A stretch of DNA of 51,788 nt from Bacillota bacterium (GTDB lineage: Bacteria > Bacillota > Clostridia > Oscillospirales > Ruminococcaceae): assembly GCA_023460035.1 (NCBI GenBank), contig JAEWRN010000008.1, positions 1 to 51,788 on the forward strand. Reading direction: 5' to 3'. The stretch's first letter is position 1. The number at the start of each line of letters is the position of its first letter. The position numbers and the translations under genes are program-made. Shown one piece after another: positions 15,370 to 23,171 of this stretch. The notes beneath the pieces were generated by a model. That model made no database searches, was not told the origin of the DNA, and saw only the letters and a list, made by a program, of their open reading frames with translations.

Positions 15370-17337
15370 TCATTCGCCGTCGTCTTTCTTTTTTTTGCGG
15401 TACCGGTCAATCGCCGCCAGCAACTGGTCTTTTGCGCTGGCAAGGCTGGTGTCCTTTAGCTGTGCCCCGGCCATCGTCAAATGGCCGCCACCGCCCAGCT
15501 GTTCCATAATCAACTGCACATTCACTTCGCCCAGGCTGCGGGCCGAAATGCTGATAAATTCGCCGGTGTCGACGGCCACAAAGCTTGCCTGCACGCCGTC
15601 GATTGACAGCAGGTCATTTGCCGCCTGCGGCACAATGACATCGTCGGGCGGCATTTCGCCCGACACCACAATGGCGCAGCCCTTATAAAGCGTTGCCTCA
15701 CTGACGAGCCGTGCTTTGCTGGTGTAGTTGTCAAGGCTGCCCATAAATAGCCGTTTGACATTTTGCGTCTGTGCACCCATGCGCCGCAGGTAGGCCGCGG
15801 CCTCAAAGGTGCGCACCCCGGCATTGACCACAAAATCGCGCGTGTCAAGCATAATGCCCGCCAGCAGCGCCTCGCTTTCCAGCGCGGTGGGGCGGTCCTC
15901 ACGCTCACCCACATATTGCAGCAGCTCTGCCACCAGCTCACAGGTAGAGGACGCATATGGCTCGTGGTAAAAAATCACCGCGTCGTCAATATGCCCCACC
16001 ATTTTGCGGTGATGGTCGATGACGACCACATTTTTAGCCGTGCGGTAAATTTCGGGCGATTCGAGCAGCTGCGGCACGTGGGCGTCTACAATCACGACCA
16101 GCGTGCGCTTGCTCAGGCCCTCCAGCGCGTCGGGCGGCGAGATAAAGTCGTAGCCAAACCCGTTGTCGCGGAAACGGTCGATTAGCCGGTTTGACAGGGT
16201 GTGCCGCTCGTCCACCGCAATGACCGCCGGTTTTTCAAGGATTTTGCAGATGCGCAGCACGCCGATTGCGGCGCCCATCGCATCGTAATCGCTCATGCGG
16301 TGGCCCATAATAATCACGCTGTCGCTTTGGCGGATAATATCGCTGAGCGCACTTGCCACAATACGGCTTTTGACCTTGGTGCGCTTTTCCACGCTACGCG
16401 AAACGCCGCCGTAAAATTCAAACCCACCGTCCGGCAGGCGAATCGCAACTTGGTCGCCGCCGCGGCCCAGCGCCATATCCAGCGCGGCCTGCGCCATTTT
16501 TTCACACTCGGCAAAAGTGGCGCCGCCATGGCCCACGCCGATGGACAGCGTGACAATGCCGTTTTCGTTGCCAATTTCGCGCATGCGGTCTAATATGGCA
16601 AACTTGCCGGCCACAATTTCGACAAGGTGCCTCTCTTCCATCACCGCAATATAATGCGAGGAGTTGACGCGCTTCATAAAGCCCGTTGTACTGTCAATAA
16701 AGCTTTCAAACACCTTGTCAATCTGGCTGGTAAGCGTCGCCTTTTCGCTGTCTTTCAGCTCTTTCAGCACCTCGTCGTAAGTGTCTACCACAATGTGCAT
16801 TACCACCGGGCGGGTAGCGCGGTATTCCAGTGCTTCCGTTTTGATAATCGTGTCGTTAACAAAATAAGCAACGAACAGCCCGTCGCCGCGGTTGACCCCG
16901 CTGCCGTATACGGTAAACAGGCGGCCCTCGGCCTCCACGCATTGCCCCTCGGGCCGCGATATCTTTTCAGTATCAAACCCTGGCAATGCCTTATACACAC
17001 TTTGCAGGTAATATTCGCGGTCGGTCAGCACGCCGGTGGCAAAGGCGTCATTGTACCACACAATGTTTTTGCCGGACAAAATCAGCACCGGCAGCGGTAA
17101 CGACGCCAGCGAATGCTGGGTCATACTGTCCTGATACCCCGCGCCATGCAGTAGCCGGGCTATCACTCGCCGCATGCGCTGGATATTGACGAGCACCAAA
17201 ATGGTAACGGCAGAAAGCACCGCCGCCGCAATAAAAAACAGGGTGGGGTTTACAAAGCCAAGTGCAATGGTTAACCCAACACAAACTACGGCAAGCAGTA
17301 TAATTACAACATCAACAGTGATCAGTCTTTTTTTCAT
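15370..17337 (-). CDS. gdpP: Cyclic-di-AMP phosphodiesterase GdpP
   Basis: Membrane-bound DHH-DHHA1 phosphodiesterase that hydrolyses the second messenger c-di-AMP, so it affects potassium and wall homeostasis. It is 655 aa: two membrane segments (about 7-50), a PAS-like domain (75-180), a degenerate GGDEF-like domain (190-315), the DHH domain with GHRMSDYDAM (His346, Asp350, Asp352), Asp418 and the IDHH motif near 441, and DHHA1 with GGGGHLTMAGA. The start at 17337 has GGGGGAG just before it; the frame remains open to 17421 without a site. It is the first gene of the operon down to ftsH. Confidence 0.95.
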   Translation of the reverse strand: MKKRLITVDVVIILLAVVCVGLTIALGFVNPTLFFIAAAVLSAVTILVLVNIQRMRRVIARLLHGAGYQDSMTQHSLASLPLPVLILSGKNIVWYNDAFATGVLTDREYYLQSVYKALPGFDTEKISRPEGQCVEAEGRLFTVYGSGVNRGDGLFVAYFVNDTIIKTEALEYRATRPVVMHIVVDTYDEVLKELKDSEKATLTSQIDKVFESFIDSTTGFMKRVNSSHYIAVMEERHLVEIVAGKFAILDRMREIGNENGIVTLSIGVGHGGATFAECEKMAQAALDMALGRGGDQVAIRLPDGGFEFYGGVSRSVEKRTKVKSRIVASALSDIIRQSDSVIIMGHRMSDYDAMGAAIGVLRICKILEKPAVIAVDERHTLSNRLIDRFRDNGFGYDFISPPDALEGLSKRTLVVIVDAHVPQLLESPEIYRTAKNVVVIDHHRKMVGHIDDAVIFYHEPYASSTCELVAELLQYVGEREDRPTALESEALLAGIMLDTRDFVVNAGVRTFEAAAYLRRMGAQTQNVKRLFMGSLDNYTSKARLVSEATLYKGCAIVVSGEMPPDDVIVPQAANDLLSIDGVQASFVAVDTGEFISISARSLGEVNVQLIMEQLGGGGHLTMAGAQLKDTSLASAKDQLLAAIDRYRKKKKDDGE

Positions 17338-17501
17338 TTCTCCCCCACATCTCACAGGCGGCCCACACGGCAATCGGCAAAATAGCACCACGGTACCGGG
17401 GCCGGGGCCGCCAAAAAGCAACAGCCGTAAGTCGCCCCTCGCCTGGGTTTAAGATGCGGGCAGGCCCTGCCTGCCCCGCAAACGAAGTAATACTTACGGC
17501 T

Positions 17502-17530
17502 ATTATACTTTTTTTCCATGGTAATTTCCA
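17502..17530 (-). promoter_or_regulatory. Predicted promoter of the gdpP-rplI-dnaB-tilS-hpt-ftsH operon
   Basis: A perfect TATAAT (17507-17502) is 17 bases from TGGAAA (17530-17525) on the minus strand. The -35 box overlaps the base of the hairpin after rnj. The leader is about 160 bases. Confidence 0.6.
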
Positions 17531-17564
17531 GCCCGGCAGCCAAAAAGTTTAGCTGCCGGGCTGG
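17528..17564 (-). terminator. Hairpin after the RNase J gene
   Basis: A perfect 13-bp stem (CCAGCCCGGCAGC with its complement) lies immediately after the stop of the RNase J gene. The minus-strand tail is A-rich rather than T-rich, so it may stabilise the transcript end or act as a weak terminator. Confidence 0.55.
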
Positions 17565-17570
17565 TTTGGG

Positions 17571-19604
17571 TCAGACTTCTTGAATAATAGGCAAAATCAT
17601 GGGGCTGCGTTTTGTGTTGCGGTACAGCAGGGTAGAAAGCTGGTCGCGCACCGTGCCGCGCAGCTCTTCCAAGTTGCGGCGGCCGCCCCGCAGCTGGGCA
17701 TGCTCCGCCACTTTGCGGGTCACTTCTTTCGCCTCGGCAATCAGACCCTCGGCCTCTTTCATGTAAACAAACCCGCGCGAGACGATCTCCGGCCCGGAAA
17801 CCAGCTTGCCGGTGGCGGCGTCAATGGCGCACACCGCAATAATCAGGCCGTCCTGCGACAAGTGGCGGCGGTCGCGCAGCACCACGCTGCCCACGTCGCC
17901 AACGCCAAGGCCGTCCACCAGCACACGGCCTGCGGGCACGGTGTCCACAATGCTGATCTTGTCTGCGGTCAGCGCAATCACATCGCCAATGTCAGAAATG
18001 ACAATGTTCTTTTGGGGTATGCCAAGGCTCTCCGCCGTGGCGGCGTGCTTTTTCAGGTGTTTATACTCGCCGTGCACCGGGATAAAGAACTTCGGTTTTA
18101 CAAGGCTAAGCAGCAGCTTTTGCTCTTCCTGGTACGCATGGCCGGAAGTATGCACGTCATACATGCTTTCGTAAATCACGTCGGAGCCCAGCCTAAGCAG
18201 GCTGTTGACGACCTTGGTCACCATTTTTTCGTTGCCGGGGATGGGCGTTGCCGAAATGATGATGAAATCGCCCTCACCCACCCGCACATTGCGGTGGCTG
18301 CCGCCCGACATGCGTGACAGCGCGCTCATCGGCTCGCCCTGGCTGCCGGTGGTCACAATCACCAGCTCTTCGGGCTTATAGCGGTGGATGGATTCAATGT
18401 CGACAATAATATTTTCGGGGGCTTTCAAATACCCCAGCTCAAATGCCATTGTGGTGTTGTTGATCATGCTGCGGCCCGAAATGGCCACCTTGCGGTTGTA
18501 CTTGACCGCCATGTCGATGATCTGCTGAATGCGCTGCAGGTTAGAGGCAAAGGTCGCGATAATGATGCGCTTGCCCTCCGCCTGTGCAAACAGGCCCATA
18601 AAGCTGTGCCCCACCGATTTTTCAGAGCGCGAGAAGCCCGGCCGCTCGGAGTTGGTGGAGTCCGACAGCAGCGCCAGCACCCCGCGTTCGCCATACTCGG
18701 CAAAGGTCGCAAGGTCAATGCGCGCGTCGGTGACCGGTGTAAAGTCAATTTTAAAGTCGCCGGTTTGAATGACAACGCCAGCCGGGGTGTCAATGGCATA
18801 AGCCACCGCATCCGGGATAGAGTGGTTGACGCGGATGCCCTTCGCCTTCATGCAGCCCAGCGAAATTTCCTGCCCCGGCTGAATTTCCACCAGCTTGGTG
18901 GAAGCCGTAAGCCCGTGCTCGTTGAGCTTGTTGCGGATTAGCCCGCAAGTGAGGCGGGTGGCGTAAATGGGCACATTGAGCTGCTTTAAAAAGTATGGCA
19001 GCGCGCCGATATGATCCTCGTGGCCGTGGGTAATCAGCAGGCCGCGAATGCGGTCTTTGTTCGCCAGCACATAGCTGAAATCCGGGATGACAAGGTCGAC
19101 CCCGAACATTTCGCTGTCAGGGAACATCGACCCGCAGTCGACCAAAAACATATCGCCCCGGCATTCGTACAGTGTCATGTTTTTGCCCACTTCGCCAAGG
19201 CCGCCCAGCGGCATAATGTGCAAAATAGGCATGCTTTTGCCGCCGTTGTTCTTCTGCCTGCTTTGGTGTTTTGCGGGTTCTGTCGCCTTTGCGGCGGCGG
19301 CCGCCGCCGCTGCTGCCGCTGCGGGCGACGCCATTTTATTCTGGCGCCCACCGCGCTGCTGGCCGCCACGCTGGCCCTTTTGCGGCTGCTTTTGCGCCGC
19401 ATTGTCGGGTGTTTCTTTTTGCGTGGCAGGCTTGGGCGCCTGCTTTTTAGGTGCCTGCTTTTGTGCCGCGGCATCTACCTGCGGCTTTTTTGCGGCGGCG
19501 TTGCGCGGCCTGCGCGAATAGTGGCGCCTACGCGGCGCACCCTCCGCCTTGTTGCCCTCTGCCTTGTTTTCAGCAGCAGGCTTTTTGCCTGTGGTCTCTT
19601 CCAT
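17571..19604 (-). CDS. rnj: Ribonuclease J with long disordered N-terminal extension
   Basis: Metallo-beta-lactamase/beta-CASP ribonuclease of mRNA decay and rRNA processing, 677 aa against about 550-560 for the usual enzyme. The catalytic body begins near residue 126 (PILHIMPLGGLGEVGKN), with zinc motif THGHEDHIG (192-200), then the beta-CASP domain and the C-terminal domain. The first 125 residues are Lys/Gln/Ala/Pro/Arg-rich and include 11 consecutive Ala (95-105), likely disordered and possibly RNA-binding. SD GGAGG supports the start at 19604. A long leader with hairpins precedes it. Whether it is J1 or J2 cannot be told from sequence alone. Confidence 0.94.
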   Translation of the reverse strand: MEETTGKKPAAENKAEGNKAEGAPRRRHYSRRPRNAAAKKPQVDAAAQKQAPKKQAPKPATQKETPDNAAQKQPQKGQRGGQQRGGRQNKMASPAAAAAAAAAAAKATEPAKHQSRQKNNGGKSMPILHIMPLGGLGEVGKNMTLYECRGDMFLVDCGSMFPDSEMFGVDLVIPDFSYVLANKDRIRGLLITHGHEDHIGALPYFLKQLNVPIYATRLTCGLIRNKLNEHGLTASTKLVEIQPGQEISLGCMKAKGIRVNHSIPDAVAYAIDTPAGVVIQTGDFKIDFTPVTDARIDLATFAEYGERGVLALLSDSTNSERPGFSRSEKSVGHSFMGLFAQAEGKRIIIATFASNLQRIQQIIDMAVKYNRKVAISGRSMINNTTMAFELGYLKAPENIIVDIESIHRYKPEELVIVTTGSQGEPMSALSRMSGGSHRNVRVGEGDFIIISATPIPGNEKMVTKVVNSLLRLGSDVIYESMYDVHTSGHAYQEEQKLLLSLVKPKFFIPVHGEYKHLKKHAATAESLGIPQKNIVISDIGDVIALTADKISIVDTVPAGRVLVDGLGVGDVGSVVLRDRRHLSQDGLIIAVCAIDAATGKLVSGPEIVSRGFVYMKEAEGLIAEAKEVTRKVAEHAQLRGGRRNLEELRGTVRDQLSTLLYRNTKRSPMILPIIQEV

Positions 19605-19639
19605 GTTGTTTCCTCCGTTTTTCTGAACAGGAAACAAGA

Positions 19640-19690
19640 CCAGAAGCAACATTCTTCTGGCCAAAAAACGGCGCACTACGGCCCGTTTGT
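19640..19690 (-). promoter_or_regulatory. Possible attenuator hairpins in the RNase J leader
   Basis: On the minus strand an imperfect hairpin around 19666-19687 ends in CCGTTTTTTGG, terminator-like. The next hairpin, CCAGAAG/CTTCTGG (19640-19660), follows. Both are between the putative promoter (TATAAT at 19831-19826) and the ribosome site, so premature termination or RNA-level feedback is possible. The stem has a bulge, so confidence is low. Confidence 0.3.
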
Positions 19691-19825
19691 CCCTGCTCGC
19701 GTTTTTATGATGTTTTCTTTTGCCGCACTCATACCGAGCCACAGCATATCAAAAAGCACGTAAATCCCGTGCGTTCATCCAAATCTCGCTTGCGTTTGTG
19801 AATTTAGCACAAACTAGTTGATGTA

Positions 19826-19831
19826 ATTATA
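19826..19831 (-). promoter_or_regulatory. Predicted -10 box for the RNase J gene
   Basis: A perfect TATAAT on the minus strand, with only a weak -35 candidate (TATTAA, 17 bases away). It would give a leader of about 215 bases. Confidence 0.4.
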
Positions 19832-19964
19832 ACACGATGAACAGTTTTTTAATAGACTTTTGACAACTATTTTTTTACAAAATTGTAACTTTCCTCTTTT
19901 TCCCAATTTCCTTTGTTTTTTTGCAATGGCACTGGTTGTTTTGACGGGGCACCCTGCGCCCGTA
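19832..19964. other. Divergent intergenic region between rnj and rnhA
   Basis: T-rich non-coding sequence between the two divergent promoters. I see no gene or structured RNA in it. Confidence 0.5.
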
Positions 19965-19993
19965 TTGTCTGTTACGGCGCAACACGGTATAAT
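19965..19993 (+). promoter_or_regulatory. Predicted rnhA promoter
   Basis: TTGTCT (19965-19970) and TATAAT (19988-19993) with a 17-base spacer, 78 bases before the start codon. Confidence 0.7.
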
Positions 19994-20020
19994 AACAGGG
20001 TAACATCTATATCAGCTTGT

Positions 20021-20048
20021 TGCCGCCGCGGTAGTGAAAGCGGCGGCA
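20021..20048 (+). promoter_or_regulatory. Leader hairpin upstream of the rnhA ribosome site
   Basis: A perfect 9-bp stem (TGCCGCCGC with GCGGCGGCA) ends about 13 bases before the GAGG ribosome site. No T-run follows. Confidence 0.45.
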
Positions 20049-20070
20049 CAGGGGCAACAGTGAGGTTTTC

Positions 20071-20511
20071 ATGAAACAAGTGACGATTTTTTCCGACGGG
20101 GCATGCAGCGGCAACCCCGGCCCCGGTGGTTGGGGCGCTATTTTACGCTACGGTGCACAGGAGCGCGCCATCAGCGGCGGCGAAGCGGATACCACCAACA
20201 ACCGCATGGAGCTGACGGCGGTAATTCGTGCCTTTGCGCTGCTGAAAGAGCCGTGCGAAGTCACGCTGTGCAGCGACTCGAAATACGTCATCGACGGGCT
20301 TGCAAAAGGCTGGGCAAAAAGCTGGAAGCGCAACGGCTGGCGCAAGGCCGACAAAAAACCGGCGCTCAACGCCGACTTGTGGGACGAGCTGCTGCGCGTG
20401 ACCGAACCGCATACCCTGCGTTTTAACTGGATTAAAGGCCACGCCGGCCACCCGGAAAACGAGCGATGCGACGCATTGGCCGTTGCCGAAAGCATGAAAT
20501 ACAAGCAGTAA
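20071..20511 (+). CDS. rnhA: Ribonuclease HI
   Basis: Degrades the RNA strand of RNA-DNA hybrids, 146 aa. All four acidic catalytic residues are present: Asp9 (FSDGACSGNPGPGGWG), Glu47 (NRMEL), Asp69 (CSDSKYV) and Asp134 (ERCDALA), with active-site His124. The basic protrusion region (KGWAKSWKRNGWRKADKK) typical of E. coli-type RNase HI is also there. It has its own promoter and terminator. Confidence 0.97.
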   Translation: MKQVTIFSDGACSGNPGPGGWGAILRYGAQERAISGGEADTTNNRMELTAVIRAFALLKEPCEVTLCSDSKYVIDGLAKGWAKSWKRNGWRKADKKPALNADLWDELLRVTEPHTLRFNWIKGHAGHPENERCDALAVAESMKYKQ

Positions 20512-20550
20512 CCCCCGCGGCGGCACAGATAAAACAAGAAACACAATAAC

Positions 20551-20585
20551 AAAAGAGAGGGGCGCACCCCTCTCTTTTTTATTTA
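20551..20585 (+). terminator. Terminator of rnhA
   Basis: AAAAGAGAGGGG pairs perfectly with CCCCTCTCTTTT around a 4-base loop (GCGC... region), and the T-run continues to about 20583. Bidirectional in principle. Confidence 0.9.
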
Positions 20586-20787
20586 CCCTGGCCCTGCCCT
20601 GCTATTATTGCCAGGCGGGGCTGCCGCTGTGTGTGTTTTAAAAAGCTGTCAAACGCAACATGCAAACAGGGCACCGCGCCGGTTGCACACAGGCCCACAC
20701 AAAGGGCAGCTGCCCCCCTGGGGGCGGTAAACATACCGCTATTTTTACTGTTTCATTTTATTTTCATAGCTTTTTGCTATGTTTTTC
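20586..20787. other. Non-coding stretch before iscS
   Basis: About 200 bases with no convincing gene. The open frame from 20631 has no ribosome site and an ordinary non-coding composition. The iscS promoter begins at 20788. Confidence 0.5.
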
Positions 20788-20816
20788 TTGCAATTCCCAG
20801 CTGCGTCCTATATATT
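20788..20816 (+). promoter_or_regulatory. Predicted iscS-iscU promoter
   Basis: TTGCAA (20788-20793) and TATATT (20811-20816) with 17 bases between, about 57 bases before the start codon. I see no recognisable IscR-type site, and no iscR gene adjoins. Confidence 0.6.
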
Positions 20817-20872
20817 AGAACGCAGGGCTTAAACCCGCCGCCACAAAAAACACAAAGTAAGGGTGACACCGC

Positions 20873-22081
20873 TTGAATTCCACAAACAATACCATTTACC
20901 TTGACCACGCCGCAACCACCCCGGTTTCTGCCGAGGTGCTCAGCGCGATGCTGCCGTATTTTTGCAACCGCTACGGCAACCCGTCCAGCAACTACGGCCC
21001 CGGCCAGCAGGCAAAGCAGGCAGTCGAGCACGCCCGCGCACAGGTGGCCGCCGCACTGGGCTGCACCCCACAGGAAATCTTTTTTACGTCCTGCGGGTCA
21101 GAGAGTGACAACTGGGTCATTAAAAGCACCGCGCACCGGCTTGCCGCCGAAGGCAAGCGCCACCTCATCACCACGGCTATTGAACACCATGCTGTACTGC
21201 ACAGCATGGCCGCACTGGAAAAAGAGGGCTTTACCGTCACCTACCTGCCGGTAGACCGCTACGGCCTTGTAACGGCACAGCAGGTGCAAAACGCACTGCG
21301 GCCCGACACCGCACTGGTGACCATTATGTATGCCAACAACGAAATTGGTACCATTCAGCCGATTGCCGAAATTGGCGCGGTGTGCCAAAACGCCGGGGTG
21401 CTGTTTCACACCGACGCTGTGCAGGCCGTGGGGGCAGTGCCGATTGACGTTCGCGCACAGAATATCGACGCGCTTAGCCTTTCGGCCCACAAATTTAACG
21501 GCCCCAAAGGGGTGGGCGCACTGTACCTGAAAAAGGGCACCCCGCTGCCTAGCTTCATCGACGGCGGCGCGCAGGAAAGTGGCCGCCGCGCGGGCACTGA
21601 AAACGTTGCGGGCATTGTGGGCCTTGGCACCGCGATTGAGCTTGCCACCGCACAGCTTGCCGAAAAGGCGAAAAAGCTTACTGCCCTGCGCGATGATGTC
21701 ATTCACACGCTGACCACTACCCTGCCCAATGTGGCGCTAAACGGCCACCCCACCCTGCGCCTGCCAAACAACGTCAACCTGTCGTTTGAGGGCATTGAGG
21801 GCGAGGGCATGCTGATGCTGCTGGACATGCGCGGCATCTGCGCCTCTACCGGCTCGGCCTGTGCTTCGGGCAGCTTAGACCCCAGCCATGTGCTGCTTGC
21901 CACTGGCCTGCCGCACGAAATTGCGCACGGCAGCCTGCGGCTGAGCTTTGGCGCAGAAAACACGATGCAAGAGGCACAGGCCGCCTGTGAGGCCTTGCAG
22001 GACATTGTGCCGCGCCTACGTGCCATGAGCCCCGTGTGGGGCGACCTTGCCAGCGGCAAAAAGCCGTCTCTGCTGCGCTGA
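20873..22081 (+). CDS. iscS: Cysteine desulfurase (IscS/NifS family)
   Basis: PLP enzyme that takes sulfur from cysteine for Fe-S cluster assembly, 402 aa. The N-terminal signature YLDHAATTPV, PLP-binding Lys207 (SLSAHKFNGPKG) and sulfur-carrying Cys330 (STGSACASG) in a mobile loop are all present. The start is TTG at 20873 with AAGGGTG upstream. iscU follows 52 bases later; the two-gene unit lacks iscR, as is common in Clostridia. The subclass is IscS/NifS-like rather than SufS. Confidence 0.93.
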   Translation: MNSTNNTIYLDHAATTPVSAEVLSAMLPYFCNRYGNPSSNYGPGQQAKQAVEHARAQVAAALGCTPQEIFFTSCGSESDNWVIKSTAHRLAAEGKRHLITTAIEHHAVLHSMAALEKEGFTVTYLPVDRYGLVTAQQVQNALRPDTALVTIMYANNEIGTIQPIAEIGAVCQNAGVLFHTDAVQAVGAVPIDVRAQNIDALSLSAHKFNGPKGVGALYLKKGTPLPSFIDGGAQESGRRAGTENVAGIVGLGTAIELATAQLAEKAKKLTALRDDVIHTLTTTLPNVALNGHPTLRLPNNVNLSFEGIEGEGMLMLLDMRGICASTGSACASGSLDPSHVLLATGLPHEIAHGSLRLSFGAENTMQEAQAACEALQDIVPRLRAMSPVWGDLASGKKPSLLR

Positions 22082-22133
22082 CCACCCGTTTTACCACTCA
22101 CCTTTACAACTTACGATTTACAAGGAGGCCCCC

Positions 22134-22574
22134 ATGCAATACAGTGCAAAAGTGATGGACCATTTTTCAAACCCGCGCAACGTCGGCGAGCTTGCCGATG
22201 CCAACGGCGTTGGTGAAGTGGGCAACCCCACCTGCGGCGACATTATGAAAATGTACCTTAAAATAGAAAACGGCGTGATTGAAGAGGTCAAATTTAAAAC
22301 CTTCGGCTGCGGCGCGGCGATTGCCACCTCCAGCATTGCAACCGAAATGATCAAGGGCAAACCGATTGACGAGGCACTGCGGCTGTCGAACAAAGCGGTC
22401 ATTGAAGCGTTGGACGGCCTGCCCCCGGTAAAAATTCATTGCAGTGTGCTGGCAGAGCAGGCGGTCAAAGCCGCGATTTCAGATTATTACCTGAGGCAGG
22501 GCGTGGACCCGCTGCCCATTGTGGGCAAGCTGGCAGACCCGCACGCGTGTGAGGGCGGTTGCTGCACGGGCTGA
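22134..22574 (+). CDS. iscU: Fe-S cluster scaffold protein (IscU/NifU N-terminal)
   Basis: Scaffold on which Fe-S clusters are built with sulfur from the preceding desulfurase. It is 146 aa with the three cluster cysteines Cys34 (GNPTCGD), Cys59 (FGCGAAIA) and Cys103 (IHCSVLAEQA), plus Asp36. The C-terminal tail CEGGCCTG adds three cysteines and is found in the Clostridial NifU-like form. The start at 22134 has AAGGAGG seven bases upstream. Confidence 0.94.
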   Translation: MQYSAKVMDHFSNPRNVGELADANGVGEVGNPTCGDIMKMYLKIENGVIEEVKFKTFGCGAAIATSSIATEMIKGKPIDEALRLSNKAVIEALDGLPPVKIHCSVLAEQAVKAAISDYYLRQGVDPLPIVGKLADPHACEGGCCTG

Positions 22575-22826
22575 CTTTGCCCGCCCTGCACCCCTTTATA
22601 AGGCAGCATTGCCGCCGCACAGCCTGTAATAAACCGGGATAACTTCAAATAAAAGTTACCAATGCCCCGGCGTTTACAATACGCAAGACACGTTTTGTGC
22701 GCCTGCCGCGCACCCTTTACACAGGCGGCGGTGCCCTTTTGGGGGCGTTTTATTGTTGCCGGTACGGCGCAAACAGGGCCCGCCACACAGCCGAGTACAA
22801 ACCCGAATTTTTTTGTAACAAAAGGG
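22575..22826. other. Non-coding stretch between iscU and the tRNA cluster
   Basis: About 250 bases with several GC-rich imperfect inverted repeats (for example around 22635-22670) but no T-run, gene or RNA family I recognise. The tRNA promoter follows. Confidence 0.45.
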
Positions 22827-22855
22827 TTGACTTTCACCCTGTTTTTCGTTATTAT
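22827..22855 (+). promoter_or_regulatory. Predicted promoter of the tRNA cluster
   Basis: TTGACT (22827-22832) and TATTAT (22850-22855), 17 bases apart, about 40 bases before the first tRNA. Confidence 0.6.
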
Positions 22856-22894
22856 ATTAAAGCGCCCTCTCGCAAGGGGGCAAGCCCGAAATAG

Positions 22895-22970
22895 AGGGGT
22901 ATAGCTCAGTTGGTAGAGCAGCGGTCTCCAAAACCGCGTGCCGAGGGTTCAAATCCTTCTGCCCCTGCCA
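22895..22970 (+). tRNA. tRNA-Trp (CCA anticodon)
   Basis: A 76-base cloverleaf. The acceptor arm AGGGGTA pairs with TGCCCCT, the anticodon stem GCGGT/ACCGC holds loop CTCCAAA with anticodon CCA, the T-loop is GGGTTCAAATCC, and CCA is encoded at the 3' end. Confidence 0.96.
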
Positions 22971-22973
22971 TAT

Positions 22974-23050
22974 GGCCCGGTAGTTCAGTCGGTTAGAACG
23001 CTAGCCTGTCACGCTAGAGGTCGTGAGTTCGAGTCTCATCCGGGTCGCCA
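22974..23050 (+). tRNA. tRNA-Asp (GTC anticodon)
   Basis: A 77-base cloverleaf with acceptor GGCCCGG/CCGGGTC, anticodon stem CTAGC/GCTAG holding GTC, T-loop GAGTTCGAGTCTC and an encoded CCA. Only three bases separate it from the tRNA-Trp. Confidence 0.96.
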
Positions 23051-23052
23051 AT

Positions 23053-23128
23053 GCTGTTATAGCTCAGTCGGCAGAGCACTTCCTTGGTAAGGAAGAGGTC
23101 ACCAGTTCGAATCTGGTTAACAGCTCCA
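23053..23128 (+). tRNA. tRNA-Thr (GGT anticodon)
   Basis: A 76-base cloverleaf with acceptor GCTGTTA/TAACAGC, anticodon stem CTTCC/GGAAG holding GGT, T-arm CCAGTTCGAATCTGG and an encoded CCA. Last of the three-tRNA cluster. Confidence 0.96.
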
Positions 23129-23130
23129 AA

Positions 23131-23171
23131 AGAAACAACCCGCAAGCAATGCTTGCGGGTTGTTTCTTTTA
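23131..23171 (+). terminator. Bidirectional terminator after the tRNA cluster
   Basis: A near-perfect 17-bp inverted repeat around AAT (stem 23131-23147 and 23151-23167) with T/A-runs on both sides. It serves the tRNAs and the converging nuclease gene, whose stop codon lies within its right flank. Confidence 0.9.

Noticed and set aside
19290..19330. GCC/GCG-rich run as a separate simple-sequence repeat
   Set aside because: It is the mixed-codon poly-Ala of RNase J, not a pure nucleotide repeat, so it is described with the gene.
20586..20787. Search for a structured RNA or small gene before iscS
   Set aside because: Imperfect inverted repeats exist, but no family, promoter or ribosome site could be supported.
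22575..22826. Possible small RNA (SRP RNA, tmRNA or riboswitch) before the tRNAs
   Set aside because: None of the conserved cores of these RNAs can be found; stems are short and imperfect.
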